A program made the translations under genes and the position numbers. Below the pieces are notes generated by a model. It ran no database searches, was not told where the DNA came from, and saw only the letters and a program-made list of their open reading frames with translations. From Margaritispora aquatica (taxonomy: Eukaryota; Ascomycota; Leotiomycetes; Helotiales; Discinellaceae): a stretch of 64,000 nt of DNA. How positions within the stretch are numbered: the first letter of the stretch is position 1; each line of letters starts with the position of its first letter. The DNA lies in assembly GCA_007644065.1 (NCBI GenBank), contig VJWN01000026.1, positions 248,001 through 312,000 on the forward strand. Reading direction: 5' to 3'. Positions 10,353-22,851 of this stretch are shown here, piece by piece.

Positions 10353-13300
10353 TCATTTCCCACCTCCCTCGCCAAACAGTTCCCACACACTCTTCGGCGC
10401 CTCATACTCGCCCTCACTAACACTCTTGTACTCCACATCCAGCCCAAACGCCCTCGGTCCACCCATCTCCAATCCCTTCTCCGTCGCCCATACAGGCGGT
10501 GCTCGCAACGCAATAACACTGACCCTCAAGCCATACTTGTAATCGGAAATCCCCAACGGCGCACCATTAGCTTTGTCGAGGAACGTGATGAGATCCGGGC
10601 ACACGGCCAGAACTCTGTCTTCCTTCCCTTGCTCCTGGAGGATGGCGCTGAGGTTCTCGTTTTCGAAATCGACGAGCAGCGACGTCGTGGAAGAGGTGGA
10701 CACCGTGTCGGAATCGGAGAATGACTCGAGCAAGACAGAGCCACGTGTGAATCCATCGCCGACCTTGCGAGTCACGGCGATGATCTTGCCCGTGAAGAGA
10801 AGGATGCCGTTCTCGGTGGCGAGGAGAGACGTTATGGGGTCTTGCTTGAGGGAGCGTGAGATGGCGATTGCGCGACCGATCATCCAGGCTATGGGGTGTT
10901 AGTATAGACAATAATTTGCAAGAAATGTTGAGACCGACCGTGAGAGAAGCTGTTCTTGGGTAGAGTCTTGGCTTCGATGCCGTACACAGGATTGACGCAC
11001 ATTCCGCACAGAGAGCCCAGACCCGTGGATGCATCTCGCATGAGATCTTCTGCCTCTAGATTGTCTCGCACATTGGTGAACGCCTGTCTGGTTTAGCATT
11101 TTGAATAGATGTGAATGTGTGGTTACTCACTTGCACATTGCCGGAGCCATCGGCGACTGCTGCTGGTGCAACTGGGACGTCTTTGAGACATCTCACTGTC
11201 TGCCAAATCTTGGGGTATGCTCTTGCTACGAGATCAGTATCGAGGACACTTTTCCCAAAACGACCAGCCGCTAGCAGAGCTTCAAAGGAGTTCATGCCAC
11301 CGATCTCGTTGGGAACGACCGCGTCAAATGTTGATAGTCCAGATGCCTTCATGACGCCTTTCATCGCATCTGTGACCCTGGAATAATGTAAGAATATGAA
11401 ATGTATCGATATGAGAGGGGAAATACTCATTCAAACCTGGTATCCGCTCCAAGTAAACACTTGGTGATCCCTGATGAGCACAATTAGAAATGACAAGAGC
11501 TAATACTCTGTCTACTTACCATAAATCCAGCAACAAGCAAAACAGCATCATCTGGAAATGTATCCTGCCTCCTAATTGTGATATCCTCGCCATTTCTAAG
11601 CGCAAGCAAACAGGCAATGTATGCAGGGTATGGCTCTCCACAGCTTCCTACACCAAGAACTCCTGTGCCATCTTGTAGAAATTCCAGATCCAATTCGGAC
11701 AAATACCAATAATCCCCTTCAATCCTTGGTCGGTAAGATTGAAGATTTACTTTCTCAAGAATCTCGTAAGATGAACCCTTCGTGTCTATTGACCCTATCT
11801 CGTCGTTATGGTTGTGTGGTTTTCGCATGGGTTTTTCGTGGAATGATTCCAAGGTTTCATTCTCATCGAACTCCTCAAATCCATTCATTAAGTCACCCAC
11901 AACTCTGACAATGAGCCTAGTAGCACCATTGGTAACGTATGACATTGGCACAACATCAATCTCGACGATCTCAATTGTGCTTCGCTTGCCACCAGCGGCG
12001 ACGCATCTCTCCTTGGCAAGTACTTTCGCATCTTCAAGTTCCTCTTCAATGGTTTTAAATTCTGGGACGACGGTCTTGTCCACCGTTCCACTCACTTTAG
12101 CAATCTAGAAAAGTTAACTCTGGCGATCGCTCATGGGTTGATCTACGAGAACCTACTGCAGCACCAACAGCATTTGCTACCTCCAGATATTCTGGTCTGA
12201 TGATTTCTCCCACACCCGCGATTAGGCCGGTTATGATGATACTTCCTCCTCCGACAAGGATGACCTTTGCGTCACCTTGTTTTGTTTTGACGAGATCTAT
12301 TGCTGTCTCAAGCGCCCGTGCGATCTCGTCGAGACCTGAGGCTTTGATTGACGGTGAGATGGATGTTTCGGAGCCAGGCTTTTGAAAGACAAGATCTGTT
12401 GCCTAAAATCGATAAGATCAGTAAGAGACGTAGGAAAAAGATATGTTGTGTGTCAAGGAGGAGTCCTTCGAAAGTAGTCGTAGATGGAAGGCACATTTCA
12501 AATAGATAGACATAGTTACTTCCATCACCCTGGTGAGATAACAACGGCATAAACTTACTGTTAACGTCTGGCCTCCAAATGCTATACTTTCTTGTTCAAG
12601 TCTTGCACCAACTGAGTCTGGTCCAATCGAAGTGCGTCCTCCATTGATTCTGACGAGCGAGCCTCCACCTAACGCAATACTGTATACATCTGGAATTGTG
12701 AAGTTCGTCCTCACTCCCGCAATCTTCACAAATGCTGCAGACTGCCGTGGATATCCGGTTTTCAATAATGCACATATATCAGTGGTTGTGCTGCAGAAGT
12801 CAGTAATCGCGTCAACGTGGTATCGGTGCAAACGTACCCTCCCACGTCCACAACCAGAATTTCTCGGTCATCATCAATACTCTGTGTTTGAGATTTTGCC
12901 AAGAGAGCTGCACCCCTTGCACTATTGGTTGGTCCGGAAGAAAAACACCTCACAGGATACTCGGCTGCCGTGGATGCTTTGCTCAAAGTCCCGTCATTCA
13001 AAGTGATGTAAAGTTTGCAGTTCCCGAGCTTCTTCACAGCATGCGAGAATCCTCGAATAACATGACGTGCAAACCTCCGCAAGCTTGCGTTCAAGATGCT
13101 GGCATTCTCTCGCTCGAGAAATCCAAGTCGGCCGACGGCATGGGAACACGATATATCATATCCTGGACCTAGCTCTGCTGCAAGAATGTCCCGAGCTTCG
13201 TCCTCCTGTGTGGGGTTTGAAGGGGAATAGATACCAATAACTACCACACTGGTGATGTTCTTGGAATTTATGATTCGAGCCTGCTCCTTCAACTGCTCGG

Positions 13301-14241
13301 TGCTTAGACATGCAATCGGAACGCCATCAACTGTGGTTTGTCAGCACTGAGAACATACGATGTTAAGACTCTCGAGCATCCAATTGTACTCCCTGGCAGC
13401 CACCTCAGCCCCCACGCGATTGGAAAAGTGATTTACCTTGATAACCACCATCAACATAACCGACGTAGCCTTTCATCAGTTGTGCTAATTTTGGTGGGAA
13501 ATCAACGAATGGAGGAGAACCCCTAGAATATGGCCCGCATATTCGAATGATAGCGACTTTGTCTAGCTTGCTCGAATCTTGCTCGAGGACCGCATTTACA
13601 AATTGCTGCACTTAATCAGCAACTGTTCCTAAAACCGAACGCACGGAATCTGGGGGCGAATGGCACTGCTGCACGCAACGGTGCATACTATCGTTCGCAT
13701 GCCATTCGTGGGAGTACCACCCGTCCTCCTCTCAAAGGTATACGTACTGTTGTACCAATCTTCACTGACGCCACCTGGTTTGAGGGAATGTTCGCCTTTT
13801 TGATGACAGCTTCAATGGCAAGCTCGACTCCATTTTGGATATCAGACGTTGTAGGAGTTTTATGCCAGGCAAGCACTTTCTCATTTTGTAAGACAACACT
13901 AGATAAGTCAGTATTTGAACTGAACGGTTTGGATATTCACATACCTATCAGTCTGTGATATGAGAACTTTAAGTTAGATCGCTCATTTCATATAATTCGA
14001 GAATCATCGCTTTGACGAATTCTTGGTCTAAAAAAGAAAAAGCCGGAATACCCCCCCTCCCCCACCTCGAGATTCCGTAAAAGAATCCAACATATACAAC
14101 ATGAGAAATAAAGTTAAGGGGGCTTACATTCGTCCCTCCAACATCGATTCCAATTATACATGGTGAAAGTTTTGAAGGCATCGTACACTCATCGACAGAG
14201 ATCGGCCCGCTGCCAGTTTTAAGGAAAGTTGGCGGTGCCAT
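10353..14241 (-). CDS. Hydantoinase/oxoprolinase fused to DUF917 (acetophenone-carboxylase/hydantoinase family)
   Basis: Twelve exons (- strand): 14241-14128, 13952-13945, 13898-13748, 13605-13437, 13330-12838, 12790-12559, 12402-12157, 12104-11520, 11470-11427, 11377-11131, 11083-10939 and 10888-10353; they join to 989 residues with no frame conflict. The N-terminal part is an ASKHA-type hydantoinase A: phosphate-binding motif IGIDVGGTNTDS near residue 35, second motif VDVGGTTTDI, then ALGGGS. From about residue 590 the protein becomes a DUF917/thiohydantoin-desulfurase-type domain (DLEFLQDGTGVLGVG). Such proteins are expected to use ATP to open cyclic amides such as hydantoins or oxoproline; the exact substrate is unknown. 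A second in-frame ATG at 14181 could be the real start. Exon 2 is only 8 nt and supplies part of the first ATP-site motif. It is divergent from the Atg22-like gene 1.9 kb away. Confidence 0.88.
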
Positions 14242-16141
14242 CACGAAGCATTTGCAATAAGAAGAGAAGAAGCGATTGAGAAACTGCAGTTGACTATATG
14301 CCGCATCGTCCCTTGGTGAGATGATGAGATTATGAGGTGGGGAGCGTGAAAATTCATGCCCCGTGGCAGACAAACCCTGTTGCACTACATATCAAATCGG
14401 TTATGCAAAATATACCGTCGCCTAGATCTAAGCAGATCCATACCTAGCCCTGGCTTCTGGCTCCTGGCTCCTGGATGAAGGTGGACTACCTACAGTAGGT
14501 ACTTTAACGGTGCTACTTTTGGGTTTATTGGGTTTAACAGGTGCAGGCAAAAGGCATAAGTGGGATGGGGATGTGGATAGGATTGCCGAGTTACATATAG
14601 GCACAAAGGAGGCGACGAAGAACGAACTTTGAGGGCTCAGAGCTGTACCGTACCGCAACGTAAGGCGGAGTCGCTGTATGAGATCTAAAATGGGATTCGT
14701 TAGTCTTTGTTTGGGCTTTTCTACGGTGGGGGCTTTCGAGGGGCAACAACATGTGGTCTTGAGTAATGGGATGCTTGGGTACCATGAAGATATGAATCGA
14801 GCCATTAGACATTAAAAGGTAAACGTACGAATCAAGAAAGGTTAGCGAGATGATAATCTACCCTCCCCTCCCCTCCCCTCCGTAAGGTACCCAGCGAATG
14901 ATAGTTTGCGTTTCCATTATTTACGACCGACTTGGTATTTCTGCAAGTTGTGTCGAATCAGATGCGATATTGATAAGATATCTATAAGGTTTCTAAATTC
15001 GTCTTCGGAATTCCCGTAAATACCCTCTCCAATTGGAAATCGTCCTTCATCTCAAGAACTGACTGCCAAGATGCCAAGAAACCACCATCGGCTAGATTAT
15101 GTTCCCTGTTGGATCCTGCGCTCTCTGCTGGCTCGCTTGATTGAGCACCCATACTGTAGAAAACCCCACTGCGACAAGGATACCAAAAGTCAAGGGGGAG
15201 TTCAAAGAGGGCGTCGAACTTTTTCCCAGTCCTTTTGTTCTCCCACAGTGCTCCCCCCCTTGCTACTTGCAGAAGGAGCTGTGGTGCCATCAACCATCAA
15301 CCAACGACCATCAACCACACGGCATTTCAACCTAGATCCGGTACCTAACCTCGGTACATTGCATGCTTCGTAAGATATTACGGAAGTTACGGAAGTTGCC
15401 GACCTGATTATTACCTAAGGTAAGTAAGTACCTCCATACCTTAAAAGGGTAAGGTAAGAGTACCTTAAGGTACTCCGTTCCGTCTACTCTACAGTAGTAC
15501 AAACAGTCAAGAATGCTTCTACCTCAACCATTCAACTTTTCCATTTGAGTAAATGGACAACATTTCCATGGTTTGGAGAGGACAACCCAATGGGTCGTAT
15601 CACCTGAGGACCGAAATATGTTTCGAACCTGCCGTTCTTTATCCCACTACCGGTCATTTGCCTTGGCCGTATAGTGGAGATCCACTCAGTCCCCTAAACT
15701 ACCGGGGAATACGGATGTCTGGTCTCTGAGTCCTGAAAGTAGGAAACTAACTCCCTTGCATTCCCGCAATCTCTTTCCCGTTTGCATATCTTCAACAAGC
15801 CGACACGACTGACAGCCCAGAGACTGACGGGCAGGGACCCAGCAGCAACGTGGTTTGCTCATTACTAGTCCCTCGGAGCTGGGGTTGGGTGGCCCTCTTC
15901 ATTTGAACCCTTTAAGGTGACAGGCTTTCCCGTCCCGTTCCCTCGAGCCACATACCGTCCTGTCCTTTGCCTTAGCATTCTTTCTTGGAAACACCTGCAT
16001 ACAAGAGAGGAGCAGAGGAGCAAAGCTGTGATACTGATATCGTACTTATTAATTGGTCCAATACCCTCCAGCAAGTGGTGTTGCTGCGGCTCCCCAAACC
16101 TTTGAATACGCTTCAGCTCTGGTATCTAGCCTACTTTGACC
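14242..16141. other. 1.9-kb divergent intergenic region with simple repeats
   Basis: Lies between the divergent hydantoinase and Atg22-like genes. It holds four tandem CCCTC units near 14860-14881 and a dense block of TACCTTAAGG/GGTAAG-type sequence at about 15412-15475. Open frames inside are short and unconvincing. It presumably includes both promoters. Confidence 0.5.
15412..15475. repeat. TACCT/AGGTA simple-sequence block
   Basis: Overlapping copies of TACCTAAGGTA, AAGGTAAG and TACCTTAAGGTA make a near-palindromic low-complexity block. Related short blocks recur at about 20520-20562, 24120-24131, 24819-24834, 30949-30976, 39438-39514 and 56988-57000, always outside the coding exons I modelled. 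Confidence 0.7.
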
Positions 16142-18108
16142 ATGACGGCCAATGAATATGTTGGAGAGAATGATCAGAGCCCTATCTCCAAGCTAGCTTT
16201 TACCGCTGTTGCCGCTCCCAGCTCCGAGTCTCCAGAGCATTCTACCAATCCACATGAGATCAAAGACTTGGATCAGTATGTACCCATAGGCGAGCCAGCA
16301 ACTAAGAAGGAAGTCTGGTCCTATTATGCCTACTATGCGGGAAACAATGGAATTGGGAGCTTTCAATAGTAAGTGCATACGCAGGACAGCTTCAAATCAT
16401 TGATCTAATATTGAACAGCTCGAATTTACTCTTCCAAAATCTGATATACCAGGCAGGTTTCAACCCAAACGTATTACCTCTAGGAAGCTCAACATGTGAT
16501 GTTGATCCGACTGCGCCTTGCCATGTCTTCTGGGGAGGTGGAACCAAGGCATATACATCAGTGGTTTTGATCGGTAGTGGATTGACCTTTCTGGCACAAG
16601 CTCTTCTATTCATTGGAATTGGTAGTCTGGCAGATTTCGGTAACTGGAACCCTTGGGTTGTGAGGACTTTCTCGGTGATATGCTGGGCTTTCGAATTTGG
16701 ATTTCTGGGAGTTACCAGAGCATCCCAGTGGCATATTGCGATGGCTCTATATGTCTTGAGTAGTGAGTCTAATCCATTCGAAAATGGCGAGCTATATATT
16801 GACTATTATCTCCTCTAAGGTATTACGTTCTGGGCTTCATATGTTTTCTTCAACGCCATCTTCCCAAAGATCTCTCATGACCTACCCGAGACTAGATTGG
16901 CTAGGGAGCAATTCCTGAATGGTGCTATAAGTGAGGACGAATTTGAATTCAAATGTTCTATGGCCAGAAGCAAGATCATGAATATGAGCTACGTGTGGAA
17001 CAATGTTGGCTTTACTGTTTGCACAGCCCTGTCTTTGGCTGCTCTCGTCGGATTACATGCGGACGACTCGGTTGCCAACAACAATTGGGGATACTCGGTA
17101 TCAGTGGCCGTTTGCACCGGGTTTTGGGTTATTTTGGCAATTCCTTGGTTCCTTTGGGAGAAAAAACGCCCTGGTCCTCAACTTCCAAAGGGCGACAATT
17201 ACCTGACTTTTGGTTTCAAGCAAACGTGGTTTGCTGCCAAGCAGGCTTGGACCTTGAAGCAAACTTTTTTCTATCTCATTGCTTATTTTCTTTTGGCTGA
17301 TGGAATCAACACAACTCTCACACTCGTCTCAATAACGCAAACTCAAGTCGTCGCATTTTCCGCCATCTACAATACCTACTTCATTGTACGTCTTTTTTTC
17401 TTTTTTCTTCTTTTTTTGCCTCCCTATAATCAACCTACAAACAATAAACGTAAAATTGTTTCATAGCTAACGCTGACGATGTCCTCTAGATGGTTCAAGG
17501 GGGTTCCTGCATTGTAGGAGTTTATGGTGCATATTACATCCAAACACTGCTCAAACTAAGGACGAAGACAATGCTTCAAATGACCAATTCGGTATGCGTG
17601 ATAGTCGCTCTCTGGGGTATGATCGGCATTTGGACTACCAAGGCAGGATATCATAATGTTTGGGAGTTCTGGCTCTATGGTGCAGTCTATGGCGTTGGCT
17701 TCGGAGCACAATTCAGTTATGGTCAGGCCTTCATGGCCGAGCTTGTGCCGCGCGGGAGGGAATATATGTTCTTCTCCCTTCTCGGCATCGTCTCGAAAGG
17801 ATCAGCTTGGATCGGCCCTATTGTTAGCTCGGCCATTGTTGACCACACGGGCAATCAATGGACTGTAAGTATACCTTCCTTTTTTCGGGCCAGGGTTCAA
17901 TCTGCCGTACCGAACTTTGGACCAATTTAGCTAACAGTCTCACCAGGCTTTCCCGTGGGCTGCTGCATTGACATTCGTGCCATTTGTTGGGATATTCTTC
18001 ATTAGTGAGGTAAAGAGCCGGAGAGAGTGTGCGGAATATCTGGCCAGAGAGGCTTCTGGGCTAAGAAAAATATCCGATACGACTGACTTCCACAACAACA
18101 TGGAGTAA
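16142..18108 (+). CDS. Atg22-like MFS transporter (vacuolar efflux type)
   Basis: Five exons (16142-16368, 16419-16762, 16820-17385, 17490-17864, 17947-18108) join in frame to 557 residues. The ~60-residue hydrophilic N-terminus is followed by EVWSYYAYYAGNNGIGSF, a typical start of the fungal Atg22/UMF family, and about 12 hydrophobic segments. Atg22 exports amino acids from the vacuole during autophagic turnover; filamentous fungi carry several paralogues of unknown substrate, and this may be one of them rather than the true Atg22. The large loop with LPETRLAREQFLNG between helices 4 and 5 is family-typical. The 104-bp third intron is T rich near its donor. The protein ends shortly after the last helix. 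Confidence 0.87.
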
Positions 18109-20654
18109 CTCTAGGTACTAGCTCAAGACGATTTCTAATAATATAATCATCATATAATACTATCACATTCTACACTCATCTACCAAGCTTGAAGAGATCT
18201 TCTGAATCTGGGCGCAAGAGAGGCTGCTCCACCACGAAGTCTCATGACGCCACGAGCCCACGATATTAACAGTCTCATTTGAAAATGACTTACCCCTACG
18301 ATCCAGGCTATTGGAGGTCTCTCCGGGATCACAGCTGTCCGAAAATCCGAAAAGGAGGCTTGAGTTTGACGTGCCACCAAATTGAACGAGTAATGCCAAA
18401 TATGGTTGTCCGGCACACACCTAGTCAATGACCAGCATACCTTTCCCAAATTCTATTGCTTGCATGCCAAGAGATTAAAGATCTTCAATATGTACGCCCA
18501 TTGTGCCCTTCTCGTGTAGAGGTACCTCGTACCTCGCAAGTTTTGTGGTGTTGATCAAGTGCTGGGACCAACCGCAAGCGTCTGAACATCCTTTGGTGGT
18601 GGCATATCGTCTACGATTGGGCACACCAACATGACAGTGGCTGCATCAAAGAGGCACGGATCTCGTCCACTTCTTCGAGAGACATCGAGGATGGACCAGA
18701 ATGATTATCAGCTTTTTTTGAATTTTTTGGGGTACGCGTATCACGCAACGGGCCGTGGCGTTGAGACATCACAAGCCAAGGTCCTGACTTTTCTTGAGAA
18801 ATGTTGACATGTCGTTTTATCTGACCAGAGCATTGAGCAGACCAATTTCTCTTTGCTTCGAAAGATCGGAATGGAAGCATTTGCTGTCTCAGCCAAACTG
18901 CTCTCTCAGCTTGTCAAAGTCCTTTGACAGCAACCGGGATCTTCCGGTGCAAAGGAATTCTCACGTATACACACCAATAGCCGCATCGGGAATATGAAAG
19001 CTTACAACACAGAGCGACCTGGGCTCTCGAAGACAGTGTGGCTTGCTTTCCACGTGTAACTTCGTACCCTTCGTGCATGACAGAGAATGTTGAAGATGGA
19101 ATAAACACGACGACATATACGAGCAAGGCGACCAAGCAAGAGTGTTTGACAAGCAATCGCCATAGTTGCTGTGATATGACATGAGTGAATACCCGCCTTT
19201 TGAGTGTCTTCCAGACACGGCAGACTAGCAGAGGTCGAGATAACAACCCTGCAGTCAGCTCCTATATGTTTGAAAAGACTGACTGACCGCATCTTCGAGA
19301 AAGTCTTCAGGTCAAAGAGATTGAACCACACGGAATCGAACCACACAGTCAAAGATTTCATCTAGTTCTTATCCCTATTCTGCTTCTTCTTCGTGTTCTT
19401 CTTCTTCTTTTCTTCCTCAGCTGGTACGGCAGCGAGGATAACAGACCGTCCACCCACCTTTCCCAATTCCTGGGCTCTGGCGCCTCTCTGGGTTCCATAT
19501 GTAGCACTTACCCCGGATATTGACGCCATTATCGAACGACATTCCGAGATTAAGGTTTGGACCCAAGGTCGAATGAGGAGTTTTCAGCGGAGAGAGATAC
19601 GGAGGTACTGGAAAAACAAGGCCCTGGAGGAAATGTTTCATAGCAAGGCTCGGACTGCTCTGAGAGGAGTGAAACATGCATAAAATATCGACACTTGACT
19701 TATTCAATTGACCTTCTTACGATCACGGAGTTAGGGGTTTATATATTCCTTCCTTCAACCAAGCTTATTGGTGGATTACGTTGCACCACTCACTGCCCGA
19801 GCAAATTCAAGATCAGACGCTTTCAGACTTTGGGAGGTGAAACTTCGCCGAAGAGACATATACTTTGGGCATATAATCTAATAATCTAGACGTACCCTCA
19901 AACCAGTAGCATTCCAGCATTGTCAGGTCGTGACTGTCATGAATGTCGTAAAAGTTGTAAAGCCCTTGTTTCTCCTCGCAATGTTCATTCGCTCAGTTCC
20001 TTGTTGCCACGCGAAATCGAATCGGCGATTCCAGGCTGTTTAAGCCCCTTTTTGTCAGGGGTCCACTTTACGGTACCAGCAAGTGAGAGTTTCTATGACA
20101 GGGGCTTCACACTGGAGGAGGTGGGCTTCACTTCAGGTTCAGGTTCAGGTTCAGGTTCAGGTTCAGGTTCAGGTTCAGGTTCAGGTTCAGGTTCACTTCC
20201 ATTTACCGGTACCATACAGAGTACTCAGATCCCAACTTATCTTAGCCTCCGAACTTGAGAAACCACCCGTAAACCTCTGAGCCTCTGAATCCGGGAGCCC
20301 TTTTTTTTTCCCCCTTCGTGAGTCCCGTCTGTTTCGGCGTCGAATAGAACCATCACCTACCAGGATCGACACTCCACCAACTGCTCAGTTCAGTTGGATG
20401 CACTTCTCTCCCTTGAATCCCCATCGACTACAATAGTATCTACCAACCCACCGGGAACCTGCAGCCTTTGACCCCCTTCTGTATGACACTTCAGTATCCA
20501 CCGCTTCGATCGGAAGTTACCTACCTAGGTGAAAGGTCATCAAAGGAACCTACCTACCTTACCCACCAAGAAGAGATCAAAGAGATCAGGTGATATCTCA
20601 TTGCATCACGTCACATCACATCGGATCACATTGCATTGCATCAAGCCGCCCACT
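18109..20654. other. 2.5-kb gene-poor region
   Basis: No gene could be supported. At 19393-19683 an open frame codes a basic 80-residue C-terminus after a polypyrimidine-CAG sequence that looks like a splice acceptor, so it could be a last exon, but no upstream exon was found. A CAGGTT tandem repeat and TACCTA blocks lie close to the downstream regulator gene. Confidence 0.45.
20132..20195. repeat. (TTCAGG)n tandem hexanucleotide repeat
   Basis: About 10.5 nearly perfect copies of a 6-bp unit (TTCAGG/CAGGTT). It lies 460 bp upstream of the Zn2Cys6 regulator and outside any supported exon. The unit is not the fungal telomere unit TTAGGG. Confidence 0.92.
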
Positions 20655-22549
20655 ATGGCTGGCAACAATATAAAAATTCCAGTTCCACGGACTCGCACAG
20701 GCAAGTTTGCCCCTCAGTTCGTGCTTTGGCATGTATCCGATCACTTGATCAGTGATCAATGAATGATCAGTCACTGACAAATCCACTTCAGGCTGCTTGA
20801 CGTGTAGGAAAAGGAAGGTCAAATGCTGTGGTAAGTTATGCATCTGAGTTCATCCCGAGTTCCCTCCACTTCCTCCCCCAGGTTCTTCAGAGTTGGGCTT
20901 GAGATCATACGGCCGAGAAAGAATGGAAAGGCGATGGGGGCTGATGTCGTGAAAGAAACCAAGCCAATCTGTACTCGATGCTCCCGCCTGCAGCGAGAGT
21001 GCCTTTGGAGCGATGAGTTACAGGTCGTGCCTCACAGGCGACAACCTTCATCTTCACCGTCGTCGGTGTCCTCGCAGTCGGCGTTGTCTCCGAGCAGGTT
21101 GATGGGCCAGAATTTTGTCATGGAATTTCCGAACGTTGACCGTTCGACTATCCCGTACATTCACCACTTCATCACGTTCTGTAGCCGATTTCTGTGCTAC
21201 TCGAACGACAACGAGAGTAATCCTTTTCAAGAAGATTTGTTCCCTCAAGCAAGCTCGTCGCCGGCTCTGTTGCATTCGATGGCTGCGTTGGCTGCGGGGC
21301 ATTTATCACGAACGCAGCGTCAACATGAAATCACTGCCGCCAATTACTATTCCCTTGCTCTCAACGAACTGAACGAATCATTGTCAGATGATGCTATTGC
21401 TCGTTCTGATTCCACGCTTGGTGCATGTTTGTTGCTATGCGTGTACGAGGTGAGTCAATCTGAGGGCGTTTCAGATACAAGGCTGATTGGTAATGGTAGA
21501 TCTCTCACTCTGAAAGCTCTCTCTGGCTGAACCATCTTCAGGGAGCTCGAGATCTTATCGTGTTCAGAGGTGGTCCGAGGACTGATGAGTATCTTACTCG
21601 TTTTTTCAGCTTTCTCGATATTTCGGGCTCCCTCCTCTCTGGGGATGGTCCTTTACTCCAAGGCAACTACTGGATAGAAGATGTCCCAAACCCGACTAAT
21701 AAACTCGCGAACAAGACCAGCCGTTGGCCTTATTGTAAGTGTTTGACTGACATTCTTTTGAGGTCCTCCCATGGGTTTCTTGAGGTGAAATCTTTCATTA
21801 TTGTTCTTCAACTCAAATAATTATACAGGTTTTGAATTTGTGATAATTACTAACACAAGTAGATGACGAGGGAAACATCATGGTCAGCCACTTTCATATG
21901 CTCATGACGTTCATGGCAAAACTTGCTTGGCTCTCATCGGAATCAATGAGTGACTTTGGCCGCGACAATCCAGAAATCATTTTCCAAAAAGGCGAGGAAA
22001 TACACGAGGAGCTCACTACTTGGTGGAGCAGTTGCCCTCCACAGTTGAGAGATCAAGGCACTGATTGGCGAAGAGAGGTTCGTCCTACAAAGCTATCGGT
22101 CTCAGAAACACTGGAGCAAGAGGCTTTCTCGAGCACTAAATCATGTATGCAAGGCTGTATTATATATCTTAGTCACATCATGGATCCTCTGGGGAATCAA
22201 CTTGCTAAACAGGAGGTGCAAGACGCAGTCTATGAGATTCTTGAGATTGCGAAGGAAACACCACAAGGTTATGGCTTAGAAATGGGTCTTTATTTTGGGC
22301 TTTTCATGGCTGGTGTTGCAGTCTTTAATGACGAAGTTGCTGAGAACTTGATTCGTCAGAAGCTGCAGGCAGATCAGAGTATAAGCATATACGTGAGTCG
22401 TTCCAATGCACTTGGTATTTCTTGCTAATCATTCATAGCATGCCGATCGAGTTGTGGAATTACTTGAAGTGCTCTGGAAGAGACAGCATCAATATGGCAC
22501 CAAGTTTGATTGGCGACAGGTGCAGATCCAAATGGGCATACATATGTAA
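20655..22549 (+). CDS. Zn2Cys6 fungal-type transcription factor
   Basis: Six exons (20655-20700, 20792-20830, 20956-21449, 21542-21734, 21863-22392, 22439-22549) give 470 residues. Exons 1-3 together build an N-terminal binuclear zinc cluster, CLTCRKRKVKC then CETKPICTRC and SRLQREC, with spacing C-x2-C-x6-C-x6-C-x2-C-x6-C. Intron 1 must start with GC (AG|GCAAGT): it is the only donor that keeps the frame and gives the first zinc-cluster cysteine. The middle part (PALLHSMAALAAGHLSR) and the rest match the fungal-specific regulatory region that follows many such clusters. It likely acts in the nucleus as a pathway regulator. The EasG-like gene starts 302 bp downstream on the same strand and is a possible target, which is only inference from position. 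Confidence 0.88.
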
Positions 22550-22851
22550 GCTCCCACCGGATAGAACACCTGATCTCAGCTAACTCGACACACAGATTCA
22601 TTTTGGCATGAGAAATGAAAGATATTGTGTCTATTTTGGGAACAAAAATTTTCTCGGAAATCCAGTGGCTCAGGGGATAAGAATATGCATCTCGGAAACT
22701 AGACTCTACGTCCGAGCCACTGCAGGACGCTAGTGGCAGCTCCAGAAGCGCAAAACTTTCTCCTGCGAACTGACCTGGCTCTGGTTTGGTGATAGAGTTA
22801 CGCTGATCCCAGCTACACAGCATCACTCTACACCTTACACCTAGACTGGAG
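22550..22851. other. Short intergenic region with 9-bp inverted repeat
   Basis: Between the Zn2Cys6 gene and the EasG-like gene. Arms CAGTGGCTC (22663-22671) and GAGCCACTG (22714-22722) are perfect inverted copies with a 42-nt spacer. The sequence TCTCGGAAA occurs twice nearby. It may hold a promoter element; see findings. Confidence 0.55.

Noticed and set aside
19393..19683. 96-codon frame after a polypyrimidine-CAG sequence
   Set aside because: Could be a last exon but no upstream exon or start codon could be joined to it.
20132..20195. Possible internal telomere repeat
   Set aside because: Unit is TTCAGG, not TTAGGG, and it is a single short tract.
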